5,856 nucleotides of DNA from Pseudomonadota bacterium (GTDB taxonomy: Bacteria; Pseudomonadota; Gammaproteobacteria; Burkholderiales; Burkholderiaceae_B). The notes below the pieces were generated by a model that was not told the DNA's origin, did no database searches, and saw nothing but the letters and a program-made list of their open reading frames with translations. The DNA lies in contig JAEYVD010000027.1 of the NCBI GenBank assembly GCA_023432075.1, positions 1-5,856 on the forward strand, read 5' to 3'. Position numbers and translations under genes: made by a program. This document shows positions 1-5,848 of the stretch, piece by piece. The stretch's first letter is position 1. Every line of letters starts with the position of its first letter.

Positions 1-563
1 CCATGCCGGACTATCACGACCATGAATGGGGCCGGCCCGTCACCGACGACAGGCGCCTGTTCGAAAAGATCTGCCTGGAAGGCTTTCAGGCCGGCATGGC
101 GTGGATCACCATCCTGCGCAAGCGCGATGCGTTTCGCGAGGCGTTCGACGATTTCGACATGGAGCGCGTGGCGCGCTATACCGAAAGCGACGTGGAGCGT
201 CTGATGGGCAATGCCGACATCGTGCGCAATCGCGCCAAGATCGTGTCGGCCATCAACAACGCGCAGCGTGCGCGCGAACTGGCCGATGAAACCGGGTCGC
301 TCGCCGGCTGGCTATGGTCGCACGAGCCGCCGCCGCAGGCGCGTCCGGCGGCCGTGGACCGGCACTATTGGGACAACAATCCCACGTCCAAGGCGTCGAT
401 CGAACTTTCGCGCGCGTTGAAGCGGCGAGGCTGGACGTTCGTGGGGCCGACCACCATGCATGCCTTTATGCAGGCCGTCGGGATGGTGAACGAGCACATG
501 AGCGGCTGCGTCTGCCACGCGCAGATCGAGGCGGCGCGGGCGCGCTTCCGGCGTCCCTGCTGA
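1..563 (+). CDS. tag: DNA-3-methyladenine glycosylase I (Tag), 5' end outside window
   Basis: This cytoplasmic base-excision repair enzyme removes 3-methyladenine from alkylated DNA, leaving an abasic site. The visible 186 residues align along their length with my memory of the 187-aa E. coli Tag. YHDHEWG near the start matches YHDNEWG, CLEG(F)QAG(M)AWIT matches CLEGQQAGLSWIT, and the end has VNEHMSGCVC. Numbering from the first visible Met, His5, Glu26 and Trp34 correspond to E. coli His17, Glu38 and Trp46, a constant offset of 12. His165 and Cys169 match the C-terminal zinc ligands (HxxxC). The fourth zinc ligand, an N-terminal Cys, would lie upstream. The ATG at position 3 is therefore probably internal and the true start is before the window. 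The stop is TGA at 561-563. The gene converges on the pentapeptide-repeat gene, with 57 nt between them. Family identity is secure; only the start is unknown. Confidence 0.95.
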   Translation, partial: MPDYHDHEWGRPVTDDRRLFEKICLEGFQAGMAWITILRKRDAFREAFDDFDMERVARYTESDVERLMGNADIVRNRAKIVSAINNAQRARELADETGSLAGWLWSHEPPPQARPAAVDRHYWDNNPTSKASIELSRALKRRGWTFVGPTTMHAFMQAVGMVNEHMSGCVCHAQIEAARARFRRPC

Positions 564-620
564 ATCAACGCGCCGCAACGCCGGCCTGCGCCCGCGCGGA
601 CGCGGTGCATCGGAAAGGCG

Positions 621-1316
621 TCACACCACGCTGATGCGCAATTCAGCCAGCAGCGCCGCCGCCTGGGTCTTGGAGATGGTGGCGCCCGCCAGCCGCGCGG
701 CGGCCGTCAGGTCCAGACCGCCCAGATCCGCCTCGCGCAGGTCGGCGCCTTCGAAGTGAACGTTTTTCAGGGTGGCATTACGCAGGCTGCCGCCGTGAAA
801 GACCGTCTCGCGGAAATCGCTGCCCGATAGGTCTGCGTCCGAGAAATCGAGCTGGAGCAGGTTGCACTTGCGGAACGACACCCCGCGCAGCAGGGCGCCG
901 ACCAGCAGGCATTCCTCGAGCGACCACCCCAGGCACGCGATGCCATCGAAATCCGAACCCGTCAGCTTGCATGCCCGCAAGCGCGCGCTGGCCAGCCGCG
1001 CACGGCGCCAGTTGGCGTTGTTCAGGTCGCAGTTCTGGAAGGAGGCCTCGCTGGCGTCGGCCGAGGCGAAATTGGCCGATCCGCCCCGGCAGCGCAGCCA
1101 TTGCGTGTCGGTCAGGTCCGCACCTTGGAACGAGGCGCCGGCGATCGCGCAGCCGCTGAATTGAAAGCCGCGCAGGTCCAGGCGCGAAAAGTCCGCCTCC
1201 TGGAAGTCGCAATCCACGAATGACAGCGGGACGCCCGGGGCAGCCTCGATCAGGGCCTGCATCGCCTTGCGGTCGATGTCCCGGCCCTCGATCGGTGGCG
1301 GTACGGTTTGGGTCAT
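621..1316 (-). CDS. Pentapeptide-repeat protein with a periodic cysteine column
   Basis: This 231-aa protein has residues 31-205 that read as 35 uninterrupted pentapeptides of the A(D/N)LXX type (for example ADFSR, LDLRG, ADLTD, ADLSG, ADLRE). Centre residues are almost always Phe, Leu, Ile or Trp. Such repeats fold into a right-handed quadrilateral beta-helix, here nearly nine coils. Cysteines 36, 56, 76, 96, 116 and 136 all sit at the i-2 position, one per coil on the same face. A short non-repeat N-terminus precedes the helix. A helical tail (ISKTQAAALLAELRISVV) follows it, an ending I recall from other family members. There is no signal peptide or membrane segment, so it is probably cytoplasmic. 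I chose the ATG at 1316 because it lies 5 nt after the upstream stop. An in-frame GTG at 1391 would overlap the upstream gene by 70 nt. No Shine-Dalgarno is visible, so translational coupling is likely. The fold is sure. The role is unknown; relatives include gyrase-protecting Qnr/MfpA proteins, but nothing here shows that activity. Confidence 0.9.
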   Translation of the reverse strand: MTQTVPPPIEGRDIDRKAMQALIEAAPGVPLSFVDCDFQEADFSRLDLRGFQFSGCAIAGASFQGADLTDTQWLRCRGGSANFASADASEASFQNCDLNNANWRRARLASARLRACKLTGSDFDGIACLGWSLEECLLVGALLRGVSFRKCNLLQLDFSDADLSGSDFRETVFHGGSLRNATLKNVHFEGADLREADLGGLDLTAAARLAGATISKTQAAALLAELRISVV

Positions 1317-1321
1317 GCGGA

Positions 1322-1771
1322 TCAGGCCGACGCGTCGGACTGCATGCGTCCCAGGATGAATCCGTCCACGGCGCTGGTGCGGCCGCGCCACAGGGTCGGC
1401 TGTCCAGCAATGGGCGTGCCGTCAGCAGTGAAGAAAAGCGCGTCGGCCAGGTGAATGTAGTTGGGCAGCGGGTCGACGGGCTGCGGCAGGCGGAACACGT
1501 CGCCGAGCTCGGCCAGCGAGGCGTGCACGGTCTGGCGCGTGTCATCGTCCATCGACGCCAGCGAGCCCGAAAAGCTGGCGGCGAAGGTGTCGAAGTACTC
1601 GGCGCCCGAGACGATCGAGCCGGACACCAGCATGCCGCCCATCTGCAAGGTCACGCCAATGCTTTCGATCTGGCTGCCGTTGTTGACCAGGTTGACCAGG
1701 AACTGCAGGAAGGCGTCCGCGGTGGGTGCGGCGGCAGCAGGCTGGCTGGCGGCGGAGGGGTCGATGCTCAT
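1322..1771 (-). CDS. GvpU-like protein (gas vesicle accessory family homologue)
   Basis: This 149-aa soluble protein has three blocks that resemble Bacillus megaterium GvpU as I remember it. GGMLVSGSIVSGAEYFD (45-61) resembles the VISGTMISAKEYFD segment. IHLADALFF (106-114) resembles the IHLKNTKIY segment. LWRGRTSAVDGFILGRM (127-143) resembles FWRGKIAEVDGFFLGKI near the C-terminus. The Ala/Pro/Ser-rich first 18 residues look disordered. GvpU is reported to promote clustering of gas vesicles in Bacillus. No gvpA or other gas-vesicle gene lies in this window, so the bacterial role may differ. It is the first gene of an operon with the pentapeptide-repeat protein. ATG 1771 is preferred over an in-frame GTG at 1804. 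Neither has a good Shine-Dalgarno; the GAGA just upstream of ATG lies in a small hairpin. The family call rests on remembered motifs and is good but not certain. Confidence 0.75.
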   Translation of the reverse strand: MSIDPSAASQPAAAAPTADAFLQFLVNLVNNGSQIESIGVTLQMGGMLVSGSIVSGAEYFDTFAASFSGSLASMDDDTRQTVHASLAELGDVFRLPQPVDPLPNYIHLADALFFTADGTPIAGQPTLWRGRTSAVDGFILGRMQSDASA

Positions 1772-1933
1772 GAGAGGGGTCTCTGAAAGGTTTGCAAGAG
1801 GCACAAGATACTCGAAGGACGCTGAAAATGGGCGCGGTGCAATCCGGGGAGAAGCGGGTCGATCGGGCGCCTGACCGGGCCTTCCGGAGCGGCGTCCGGC
1901 GAGTATGTTGGCACCCTGACCGCCATTCCCTTT

Positions 1934-1937
1934 GGAG
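1934..1937 (+). promoter_or_regulatory. Ribosome binding site of the 123-aa gene
   Basis: GGAG lies 5 nt before the ATG at 1943 and supports that start. Confidence 0.6.
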
Positions 1938-1942
1938 CCTCC

Positions 1943-2314
1943 ATGAGCAGCGTGAATTTCCTGGGTATCAATGCCGGCGCCGGCCAGCCTGCGTCCGTCC
2001 GCAACGCCAACGCCACGGCCGGCGAAGGCTTTCGCGCGGCGTTCGCCGACGCCACCGAGCGCAACCGTTCGGCCATGGGCCGGGGCGTGTCCGGCGCCGC
2101 GCAGTCCGCGCCGTCGCAGACCGAGCAGGAATTCATGGACTACGCCGGGATGTCGATCAAGGACAAGATGTTCTACGCGGCCTTGGCGAGCCTGGGCATT
2201 TCCAAGGAAGAGTACGACGCCATGTCGGCCGCCGAACGCCTGGAAGTCGCCCAGAAGGTGTCCCTGGCAATGCAGCAGCTTGCCAAGGCCGAGAATACGA
2301 AGGAAGTGCTCTGA
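1943..2314 (+). CDS. Conserved hypothetical protein, 123 aa
   Basis: I do not recognise a named family. The N-terminal half (residues 1-60) is rich in Ala, Gly, Ser, Asn and Arg and looks disordered. From about residue 62 there is a compact, probably helical segment: EFMDYAGMSIKDKMFYAAL, then LGISKEEYDAMSAAERLEVA and an amphipathic tail. The layout resembles small proteobacterial proteins with a [F-x-x-Y-x-x-M-(T/S)-x-x-(E/D)-(K/R)-(M/I)] ... LG(I/L)(T/S)xE(E/D) ... MxxxER pattern that I have seen annotated as hypothetical. There is no signal peptide, transmembrane segment or cysteine. The start is supported by GGAG at 1934-1937, 5 nt before the ATG. The gene is transcribed divergently from the GvpU-like operon across 171 nt and ends 20 nt before a strong terminator. 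It is very likely a real gene; its function is unknown. Confidence 0.8.
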   Translation: MSSVNFLGINAGAGQPASVRNANATAGEGFRAAFADATERNRSAMGRGVSGAAQSAPSQTEQEFMDYAGMSIKDKMFYAALASLGISKEEYDAMSAAERLEVAQKVSLAMQQLAKAENTKEVL

Positions 2315-2334
2315 GGTCCTGACGGCCCGATGCG

Positions 2335-2361
2335 AAAAGGCCCGCTTGCGCGGGCCTTTTT
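2335..2361 (+). terminator. Bidirectional Rho-independent terminator
   Basis: A perfect 11-bp inverted repeat has arms at 2335-2345 (AAAAGGCCCGC) and 2350-2360 (GCGGGCCTTTT) around a TTGC loop, and is followed by one more T. The A-run on the left arm becomes a T-run on the other strand, so the element can stop transcription both ways. It lies 20 nt after the stop of the 123-aa gene (+) and just beyond the stop of the ParB-like lipoprotein gene (-). It therefore serves both convergent genes. Confidence 0.92.
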
Positions 2362-2365
2362 CATA

Positions 2366-3706
2366 TCACCAGCCCCAGCAGGTGCCTGCGGCCGGCTTGC
2401 CGCAGGTGCGGTAATTCACCGCGAACCACAGCTTGCCCGCGCCGCGCGGTGTGCCGTCGGACGTCTTGACGTCGTTGCGCGGCAGTTCTTCCAAGGTGTC
2501 GCGCGCGGACTTGGTGGGCGAGCCGCTGGCCGCGTTGGGTTGCAGGGCGATGCGGCCCAGGCTGGCGGCATCGCGGTCCTCGAACACGATATCCGTGTCG
2601 CTCAACGCGCTCATCTTCACCGAGGCATCGCGCACGGCGGCGGCGTAGCTGTCGCTGGCGCCGGTCGGCAGGATGTCCTTGTCCAGCGTGCTGACCGCCA
2701 GGATCTCGACGGGCGTGGCGGGCGCTTGCATCTTGTACTGGTCCAACCCGGGCAGCTGGCCCGCCGCGGCCTGCCGGCGCAGCCAGTCGCCCCACAGGAA
2801 TTCCGCGAACTCGGGCAGGTTGCCGTTGCTGTAGGCGATGTCGCGGGTGAAATACACCAGCGAGCGATAACGGTCTTCCTGCATGCCGCCCGGTTCCTGC
2901 GCATGGGACAGCCCCACGCGCGTGGGCAGCTGGTCGACGGTGATCGGCTGATTCTGACCGTCGCGCAGCCACGCGCGGCGCTCGTCCACCAGGCGTTGCC
3001 AGAAGGCCGTCGCGGTCGTCAGGTCGCTGTAGTTGGCGTCAACCTTCACCCACACCGGCAGCTTGGGGCCGCCGTCAAAGATCTCGCGCAGCGACGAGAA
3101 CGTATGGTGGCCGTCGGTCAGGTACAGGTTGCCGTCCCAGCCCACCACCACCGTCTTCAGGTTGGCCGTGTTCGTGCCGGGCGCGTCCTGGCAGGCGAAC
3201 GTGTCCGGCTGGTCCAGGCGCGCGGCGCGGGCCTCGGCGATGCTCTGGAACTTCTGCGCGCGCTCGGCGCCGCCCACGTCTTCGCAGTAATCGTCGAACT
3301 TCTTGCCGACCGTGCGGTTCAGGTAATCCAGTTGCAGCACCGGATCGGCCGCCCAGGTGGCGCGGTCAAAGTCGCCCTGCCAGCGGCCCAGCTTGTAATA
3401 GATCTGGTCATAGCCGATCGCGGCCTGGGTGGGGTGCAGTTCCTCGATGCGCACCTGGATCACGTCGCCGGGCTTGGTCTGCAGATAGGCCGTATTGCGC
3501 GGGGGCCTTTCAGGTTGCGGTTCCGGCGCGGGCGTTTGCGGCGGCGCCGGGGTTTCGGCGACAGGCGGCTGGACGGCGTCCTCGTCATCGTCGCTGCCAT
3601 TGCAGGCGGCCAGGGCCAGCGGCAGCAACGCCAGGGCCAGGGCGCGGGCAAGGCGCGTTTGCGGACGGAATAGGGGCGAGAACGTGAAAGGGGAACGAGA
3701 AGGCAT
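2366..3706 (-). CDS. Exported lipoprotein with ParB-like nuclease-type domain (ParBc_2)
   Basis: This is a 446-aa protein. An Arg-containing N-region and hydrophobic stretch (19-34) end in a lipobox, LALAAC, with the lipidated Cys at residue 35. Asn at +2 suggests sorting to the outer membrane. An acidic patch (DDDED, 39-43) and a Pro-rich tether (about 47-69) follow. The domain begins at about 81 (VIQVRIEELHPTQAAIGYDQ) and carries TDGHHTF at 197-203. That is the DGHH motif of the ParB/sulfiredoxin-like fold, as in the Pfam family I know as ParBc_2 (putative ParB-like nuclease). The extracytoplasmic part has four Cys (141, 172, 435, 443), which could form two disulfides. The substrate is unknown. 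The envelope location argues against chromosome partitioning despite the family name. The ATG at 3706 fits the signal peptide, though its Shine-Dalgarno is poor. The gene is divergent from the ankyrin gene and ends at the shared terminator. The family is fairly sure; the function is not. Confidence 0.88.
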   Translation of the reverse strand: MPSRSPFTFSPLFRPQTRLARALALALLPLALAACNGSDDDEDAVQPPVAETPAPPQTPAPEPQPERPPRNTAYLQTKPGDVIQVRIEELHPTQAAIGYDQIYYKLGRWQGDFDRATWAADPVLQLDYLNRTVGKKFDDYCEDVGGAERAQKFQSIAEARAARLDQPDTFACQDAPGTNTANLKTVVVGWDGNLYLTDGHHTFSSLREIFDGGPKLPVWVKVDANYSDLTTATAFWQRLVDERRAWLRDGQNQPITVDQLPTRVGLSHAQEPGGMQEDRYRSLVYFTRDIAYSNGNLPEFAEFLWGDWLRRQAAAGQLPGLDQYKMQAPATPVEILAVSTLDKDILPTGASDSYAAAVRDASVKMSALSDTDIVFEDRDAASLGRIALQPNAASGSPTKSARDTLEELPRNDVKTSDGTPRGAGKLWFAVNYRTCGKPAAGTCWGW

Positions 3707-3821
3707 GGCAGTTCGTGGGGGGCTGCGATCAGTAAGGGAGGCCGATCATGCCGGACGCGTGTTTCCTGCGCATTGCACGTCACCGTGAATCTGACCGAGC
3801 ATAGCGCGCGCGGCGGGCGGC

Positions 3822-3833
3822 AAGGAGATAATG
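3822..3833 (+). promoter_or_regulatory. Upstream alternative RBS and in-frame ATG of the ankyrin gene
   Basis: AAGGAG (3822-3827) precedes an ATG at 3831 by only 3 nt. This ATG is in frame with the ankyrin protein and would add 21 Arg/Pro-rich residues before its signal peptide. The spacing is short, and the downstream site at 3878-3884 is better, so this is probably not the main start. Confidence 0.25.
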
Positions 3834-3877
3834 GCAGGGCGTCCGGCGCGGGATCGGGGCGCGATACCGTTAAAACC

Positions 3878-3884
3878 AAGGAGG
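3878..3884 (+). promoter_or_regulatory. Ribosome binding site deciding the ankyrin gene start
   Basis: AAGGAGG is a near-perfect Shine-Dalgarno 9 nt before the ATG at 3894. It fixes this ATG as the likely start, which puts the signal peptide exactly at the N-terminus. Confidence 0.8.
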
Positions 3885-3893
3885 CTGCCGGCA

Positions 3894-4562
3894 ATGGCTT
3901 ACATCAACTTCTGGCGTGTCTGTGTCGTGCTGACCCTCAGCGCAATCGGCTTGGGCGCGGCGGCGGACGACCGGGGCGCGCAGTTGCTGGAGGCATCCGG
4001 CCAGGGCGAGACCGCGCGAGTGCGTCAATTGCTTGCCGGCGGCGCGCCGCTCGAGGCGCGGGACGGGCAGGGCAATACGCCGCTCTTGCGCGCCACGCAG
4101 GGCAACCACGAAGCGGCCGCGGCGGCACTGATCCAGGCCGGTGCGGACGTGAACGCCAAGAACGGCATGCAGGACAGCGCCTATCTATTGGCGGGTGCGC
4201 AAGGGTATCGCGAGATTTTGGAACTGACACTGACGCACGGCGCGGACCTGAAAAGCACCAACCGCTACGGGGGCACGGCGCAGATACCTGCCTGCGAGCG
4301 GGGGCATGTCGAGGTCGTGCAGCGTCTGCTTCAGGCCGGGGTGGATCCGAACCATGTCAACCGGCTGGGTTGGACCGGGCTGCTGGAAGCCATCATCCTG
4401 AGTGACGGGGGACCGCGTCATCAGGCCATCGTGGCGCTGCTGATCGAAGGGGGCGCGGACGTGAATCTGCCGGACAAGGACGGCCGCACGCCGTTGCAAC
4501 ATGCCCGCCAGCGCGGGCAGACAGAGATCGTCCAGATGCTGGAGCGCGCCCAGGCGCGGTAG
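3894..4562 (+). CDS. Exported ankyrin-repeat protein
   Basis: This is a 222-aa protein. Residues 1-24 form a Sec-type signal peptide, with a hydrophobic core at about 9-21 and a likely cleavage after GAAA, before DD. The rest is about six ankyrin repeats: roughly 25-57, 58-90, 91-124, 125-157, 158-194 and a C-terminal cap at 195-222. Clear consensus pieces are GNTPLLRATQGNHE, QAGADVNAKN, GHVEVVQRLLQAGVDPNHVN, EGGADVN and DGRTPLQHARQRGQTEIVQML. Ankyrin repeats bind other proteins, and the signal peptide places this one in the periplasm, perhaps as a scaffold or inhibitor of an envelope enzyme. The partner is not evident. The start is set by AAGGAGG at 3878-3884. The gene is divergent from the ParB-like lipoprotein gene (187 nt between) and convergent with the porin gene. 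The repeat family is sure; export is likely; the role is unknown. Confidence 0.92.
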   Translation: MAYINFWRVCVVLTLSAIGLGAAADDRGAQLLEASGQGETARVRQLLAGGAPLEARDGQGNTPLLRATQGNHEAAAAALIQAGADVNAKNGMQDSAYLLAGAQGYREILELTLTHGADLKSTNRYGGTAQIPACERGHVEVVQRLLQAGVDPNHVNRLGWTGLLEAIILSDGGPRHQAIVALLIEGGADVNLPDKDGRTPLQHARQRGQTEIVQMLERAQAR

Positions 4563-4580
4563 CGGCCCGGGCGGCGGGGT

Positions 4581-4609
4581 GGGCCGGCGCCGCGCAAGCG
4601 GACCGGCCC
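4581..4609. terminator. GC-rich hairpin between convergent ankyrin and porin genes
   Basis: GGGCCGG (4581-4587) and CCGGCCC (4603-4609) form a 7-bp stem that can extend inward by CGC/GCG with a 2-nt bulge. It lies 18 nt after the ankyrin stop and 9 nt beyond the porin stop on the other strand. There is no T-run on either side, so it is not a classic intrinsic terminator. It could still protect or terminate both transcripts. Confidence 0.4.
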
Positions 4610-4618
4610 GGCACACGC

Positions 4619-5725
4619 TTAGAACTGGTGGCGGATGCCCACGCCGGCGGCGGTGCTCTTGACGCCGTCGATGAACGCGTAGTCCGTGCCGTACGAACCG
4701 TAGGCGTACAGGTTGGTGCGCTTGGACAGGTCGTAGGTGTAGCCCACGCTGTAGACGTTCATGTTGGCATCGCCGCCCGTCAGCTTGTCGTTGGACGGCG
4801 CCACGTGCTGCCACGACGTGAACAGGCTGCCGGCTGCGCTGACGGGGAACGTTGCGCCCAGCATGTAGGAATTGGCCTTGAAACCGTCCACGAAGCGGTT
4901 GATGCCGAATTCATCGCTGAACGGCGTGCCGGCCGGCAGGTCCTGGCCGACGAACCAGCCGTCGGTGGTGCGGCCATAAGCGGCGGCCAGCTTGACCACT
5001 TCCAGGTCGTACGACGCGCCGATGGCGTACTGGCGCGGCGTGGCGCCGTTGTCGATGGAACCGCGGTTGGCGCCGTTCAGCTGGTCATACGTCAGCGTCA
5101 CGTTCAGCGGACCTTGCACGTAGCGCAGGCCCGTGGTGATGCCGCGCGTGTTGTCCGCGGTCTTGAAGCCGGTCTGGTCCGTCGTGGTGTCGTCCACGCT
5201 GAACGAGTAGCCCACGGCGAATTCAAAGCCGTTCACCGACGGGGTGCGGTACATGACCATGTTGTCCCAGCGCATGGTGTTGGCCGCGCTGAAACCCAGG
5301 CCCAGGTTCGACTGGGTGTAGCTGGTGTAGAAGGGATCGATGTCGGCCAGGTAGTTCGAGCCGACCGTGGCCTGGCGGCCGAATTCCAGCGAACCCCAGG
5401 CGTCGTTGGCCACGCCGATGGTGGCCTGGCGGCCGAACAGGCGTCCGCCCTGTGCGCTGTTGCCGTTGCCCGAATCAAAGCCGCTTTCCAGCGTGAAGAT
5501 GGCGCGCAGGCCATCGCCCAGTTCGTCGCTGCCGCGCAGGCCCCAGCGTGAGCCGGCCTGAACGCCGTTGATCATGCTGACACGGCTGCCGCTGTAGTCG
5601 GGACCCTTGATCTTGTTGTAGCCGATGCCGGTGTCGATGACACCATAGAGCGTGACCGACGTTTCTGCCTGGGCAATGCCGGCCAGGGACAAGCCCAGAG
5701 CCGTTGCGAGCAACGTCTTTTTCAT
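4619..5725 (-). CDS. Gram-negative general porin (Porin_4 / OmpC-like betaproteobacterial family)
   Basis: This 368-aa outer-membrane protein forms a trimeric beta-barrel that lets small hydrophilic solutes diffuse across the outer membrane. The signal peptide is MKKTLLATALGLSLAGIAQA, cleaved after residue 20. The mature protein begins ETSVTLYGVIDTGIGY, the typical first strand of Bordetella/Achromobacter/Neisseria-type porins. Other family marks are SRWGLRGSDELGDGLRAIFT (59-78), GRLFGRQATIGV (94-105) and GSLEFGRQ (111-118). A constriction-loop region follows at about 119-150, then MRWDNMVMY (151-159). The chain ends in GVGIRHQF, with the terminal Phe needed for barrel assembly. The length is normal for the family, the frame is intact and I saw no cysteine. 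GGAG 8 nt before the ATG supports the start. Expression may be controlled through the structured leader upstream. Substrate preference cannot be read from the sequence. Confidence 0.96.
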   Translation of the reverse strand: MKKTLLATALGLSLAGIAQAETSVTLYGVIDTGIGYNKIKGPDYSGSRVSMINGVQAGSRWGLRGSDELGDGLRAIFTLESGFDSGNGNSAQGGRLFGRQATIGVANDAWGSLEFGRQATVGSNYLADIDPFYTSYTQSNLGLGFSAANTMRWDNMVMYRTPSVNGFEFAVGYSFSVDDTTTDQTGFKTADNTRGITTGLRYVQGPLNVTLTYDQLNGANRGSIDNGATPRQYAIGASYDLEVVKLAAAYGRTTDGWFVGQDLPAGTPFSDEFGINRFVDGFKANSYMLGATFPVSAAGSLFTSWQHVAPSNDKLTGGDANMNVYSVGYTYDLSKRTNLYAYGSYGTDYAFIDGVKSTAAGVGIRHQF

Positions 5726-5733
5726 CCTGGATT

Positions 5734-5737
5734 CTCC
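5734..5737 (-). promoter_or_regulatory. Porin ribosome binding site
   Basis: On the minus strand, CGGAGAA contains GGAG 8 nt before the porin ATG, a good spacing for strong translation. Confidence 0.7.
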
Positions 5738-5762
5738 GTACTGAGAAAAGTTGGGGAAAGCC

Positions 5763-5782
5763 CCGGCGCCGGAGGGCGCCGG
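5763..5782 (-). promoter_or_regulatory. Strong GC hairpin in the porin 5' leader
   Basis: CCGGCGCC (5763-5770) and GGCGCCGG (5775-5782) form a perfect 8-bp stem with a 4-nt loop, about 38 nt upstream of the porin ATG. On the porin strand it is followed by GGCTTTCCCC rather than a T-run, so it is not a terminator for that direction. It may stabilise the mRNA 5' end or interact with the neighbouring terminator-like element. Confidence 0.5.
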
Positions 5783-5835
5783 AAAAACAAAAGGGAACCA
5801 CGCATCCGAATCAGCCGCATCGGTTGGGGGTTCCC
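5783..5835 (-). terminator. Terminator-like inverted repeat with T-run upstream of the porin
   Basis: Read on the minus strand, GGGAACC (5835-5829) pairs with GGTTCCC (5799-5793) across a 29-nt interval and is followed directly by TTTTGTTTTT (5792-5783). The long loop holds a weak inner stem (CCGA/TCGG) and a repeated GATGCG. It could end a minus-strand gene beyond the window, or act as an attenuator in the porin leader. The large loop makes either reading uncertain. Confidence 0.35.
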
Positions 5836-5842
5836 GTCACGC

Positions 5843-5848
5843 AGTGTA
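5843..5848 (-). promoter_or_regulatory. Possible sigma-70 -10 box for the porin
   Basis: TACACT on the minus strand resembles the TATAAT -10 hexamer. Its -35 partner would lie beyond the window end, so the promoter cannot be confirmed. If it is used, the porin leader is about 110 nt long and contains both hairpins described in this leader. Confidence 0.3.

Noticed and set aside
1..8. N-terminally truncated Tag lacking a zinc-ligand Cys
   Set aside because: The missing 12 or so residues are explained by the window edge; the open frame has no stop before position 3.
588..603. GC-rich imperfect hairpin between the tag and pentapeptide-repeat genes
   Set aside because: The stem is short with a mismatch and there is no T-run on either strand, so it cannot be supported as a terminator.
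1220..1786. 188-aa open frame on the plus strand opposite the GvpU-like gene
   Set aside because: The product is Gly/Arg/Val-rich without motifs, whereas the opposite strand shows family motifs and a tight operon junction.
1908..1923. Sigma-54-like TTGGCAC with GG-N10-GC spacing before the 123-aa gene
   Set aside because: The -12 half (CCGC) is poor. The predicted transcription start, about 1935, would fall within the ribosome binding site at 1934-1937.
2330..3673. 447-aa open frame on the plus strand opposite the lipoprotein gene
   Set aside because: It is an antisense shadow of a GC-rich gene. The product is low-complexity (Arg, Gly, Ala, Val, His) with no recognisable domain, and it starts inside the terminator. 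The minus-strand protein has a lipobox and family motifs.
3826..3831. GATAAT as a -10 box for the ankyrin gene
   Set aside because: No acceptable -35 lies 15-19 nt upstream; CTGACC at 3791 is too far away. The hexamer is part of the AAGGAG-ATA-ATG context.
4628..5551. 307-aa open frame on the plus strand opposite the porin
   Set aside because: It lies wholly antisense to an unmistakable porin and has Val/Ala/Arg/Gly-biased composition, a side effect of porin codon use at high GC.
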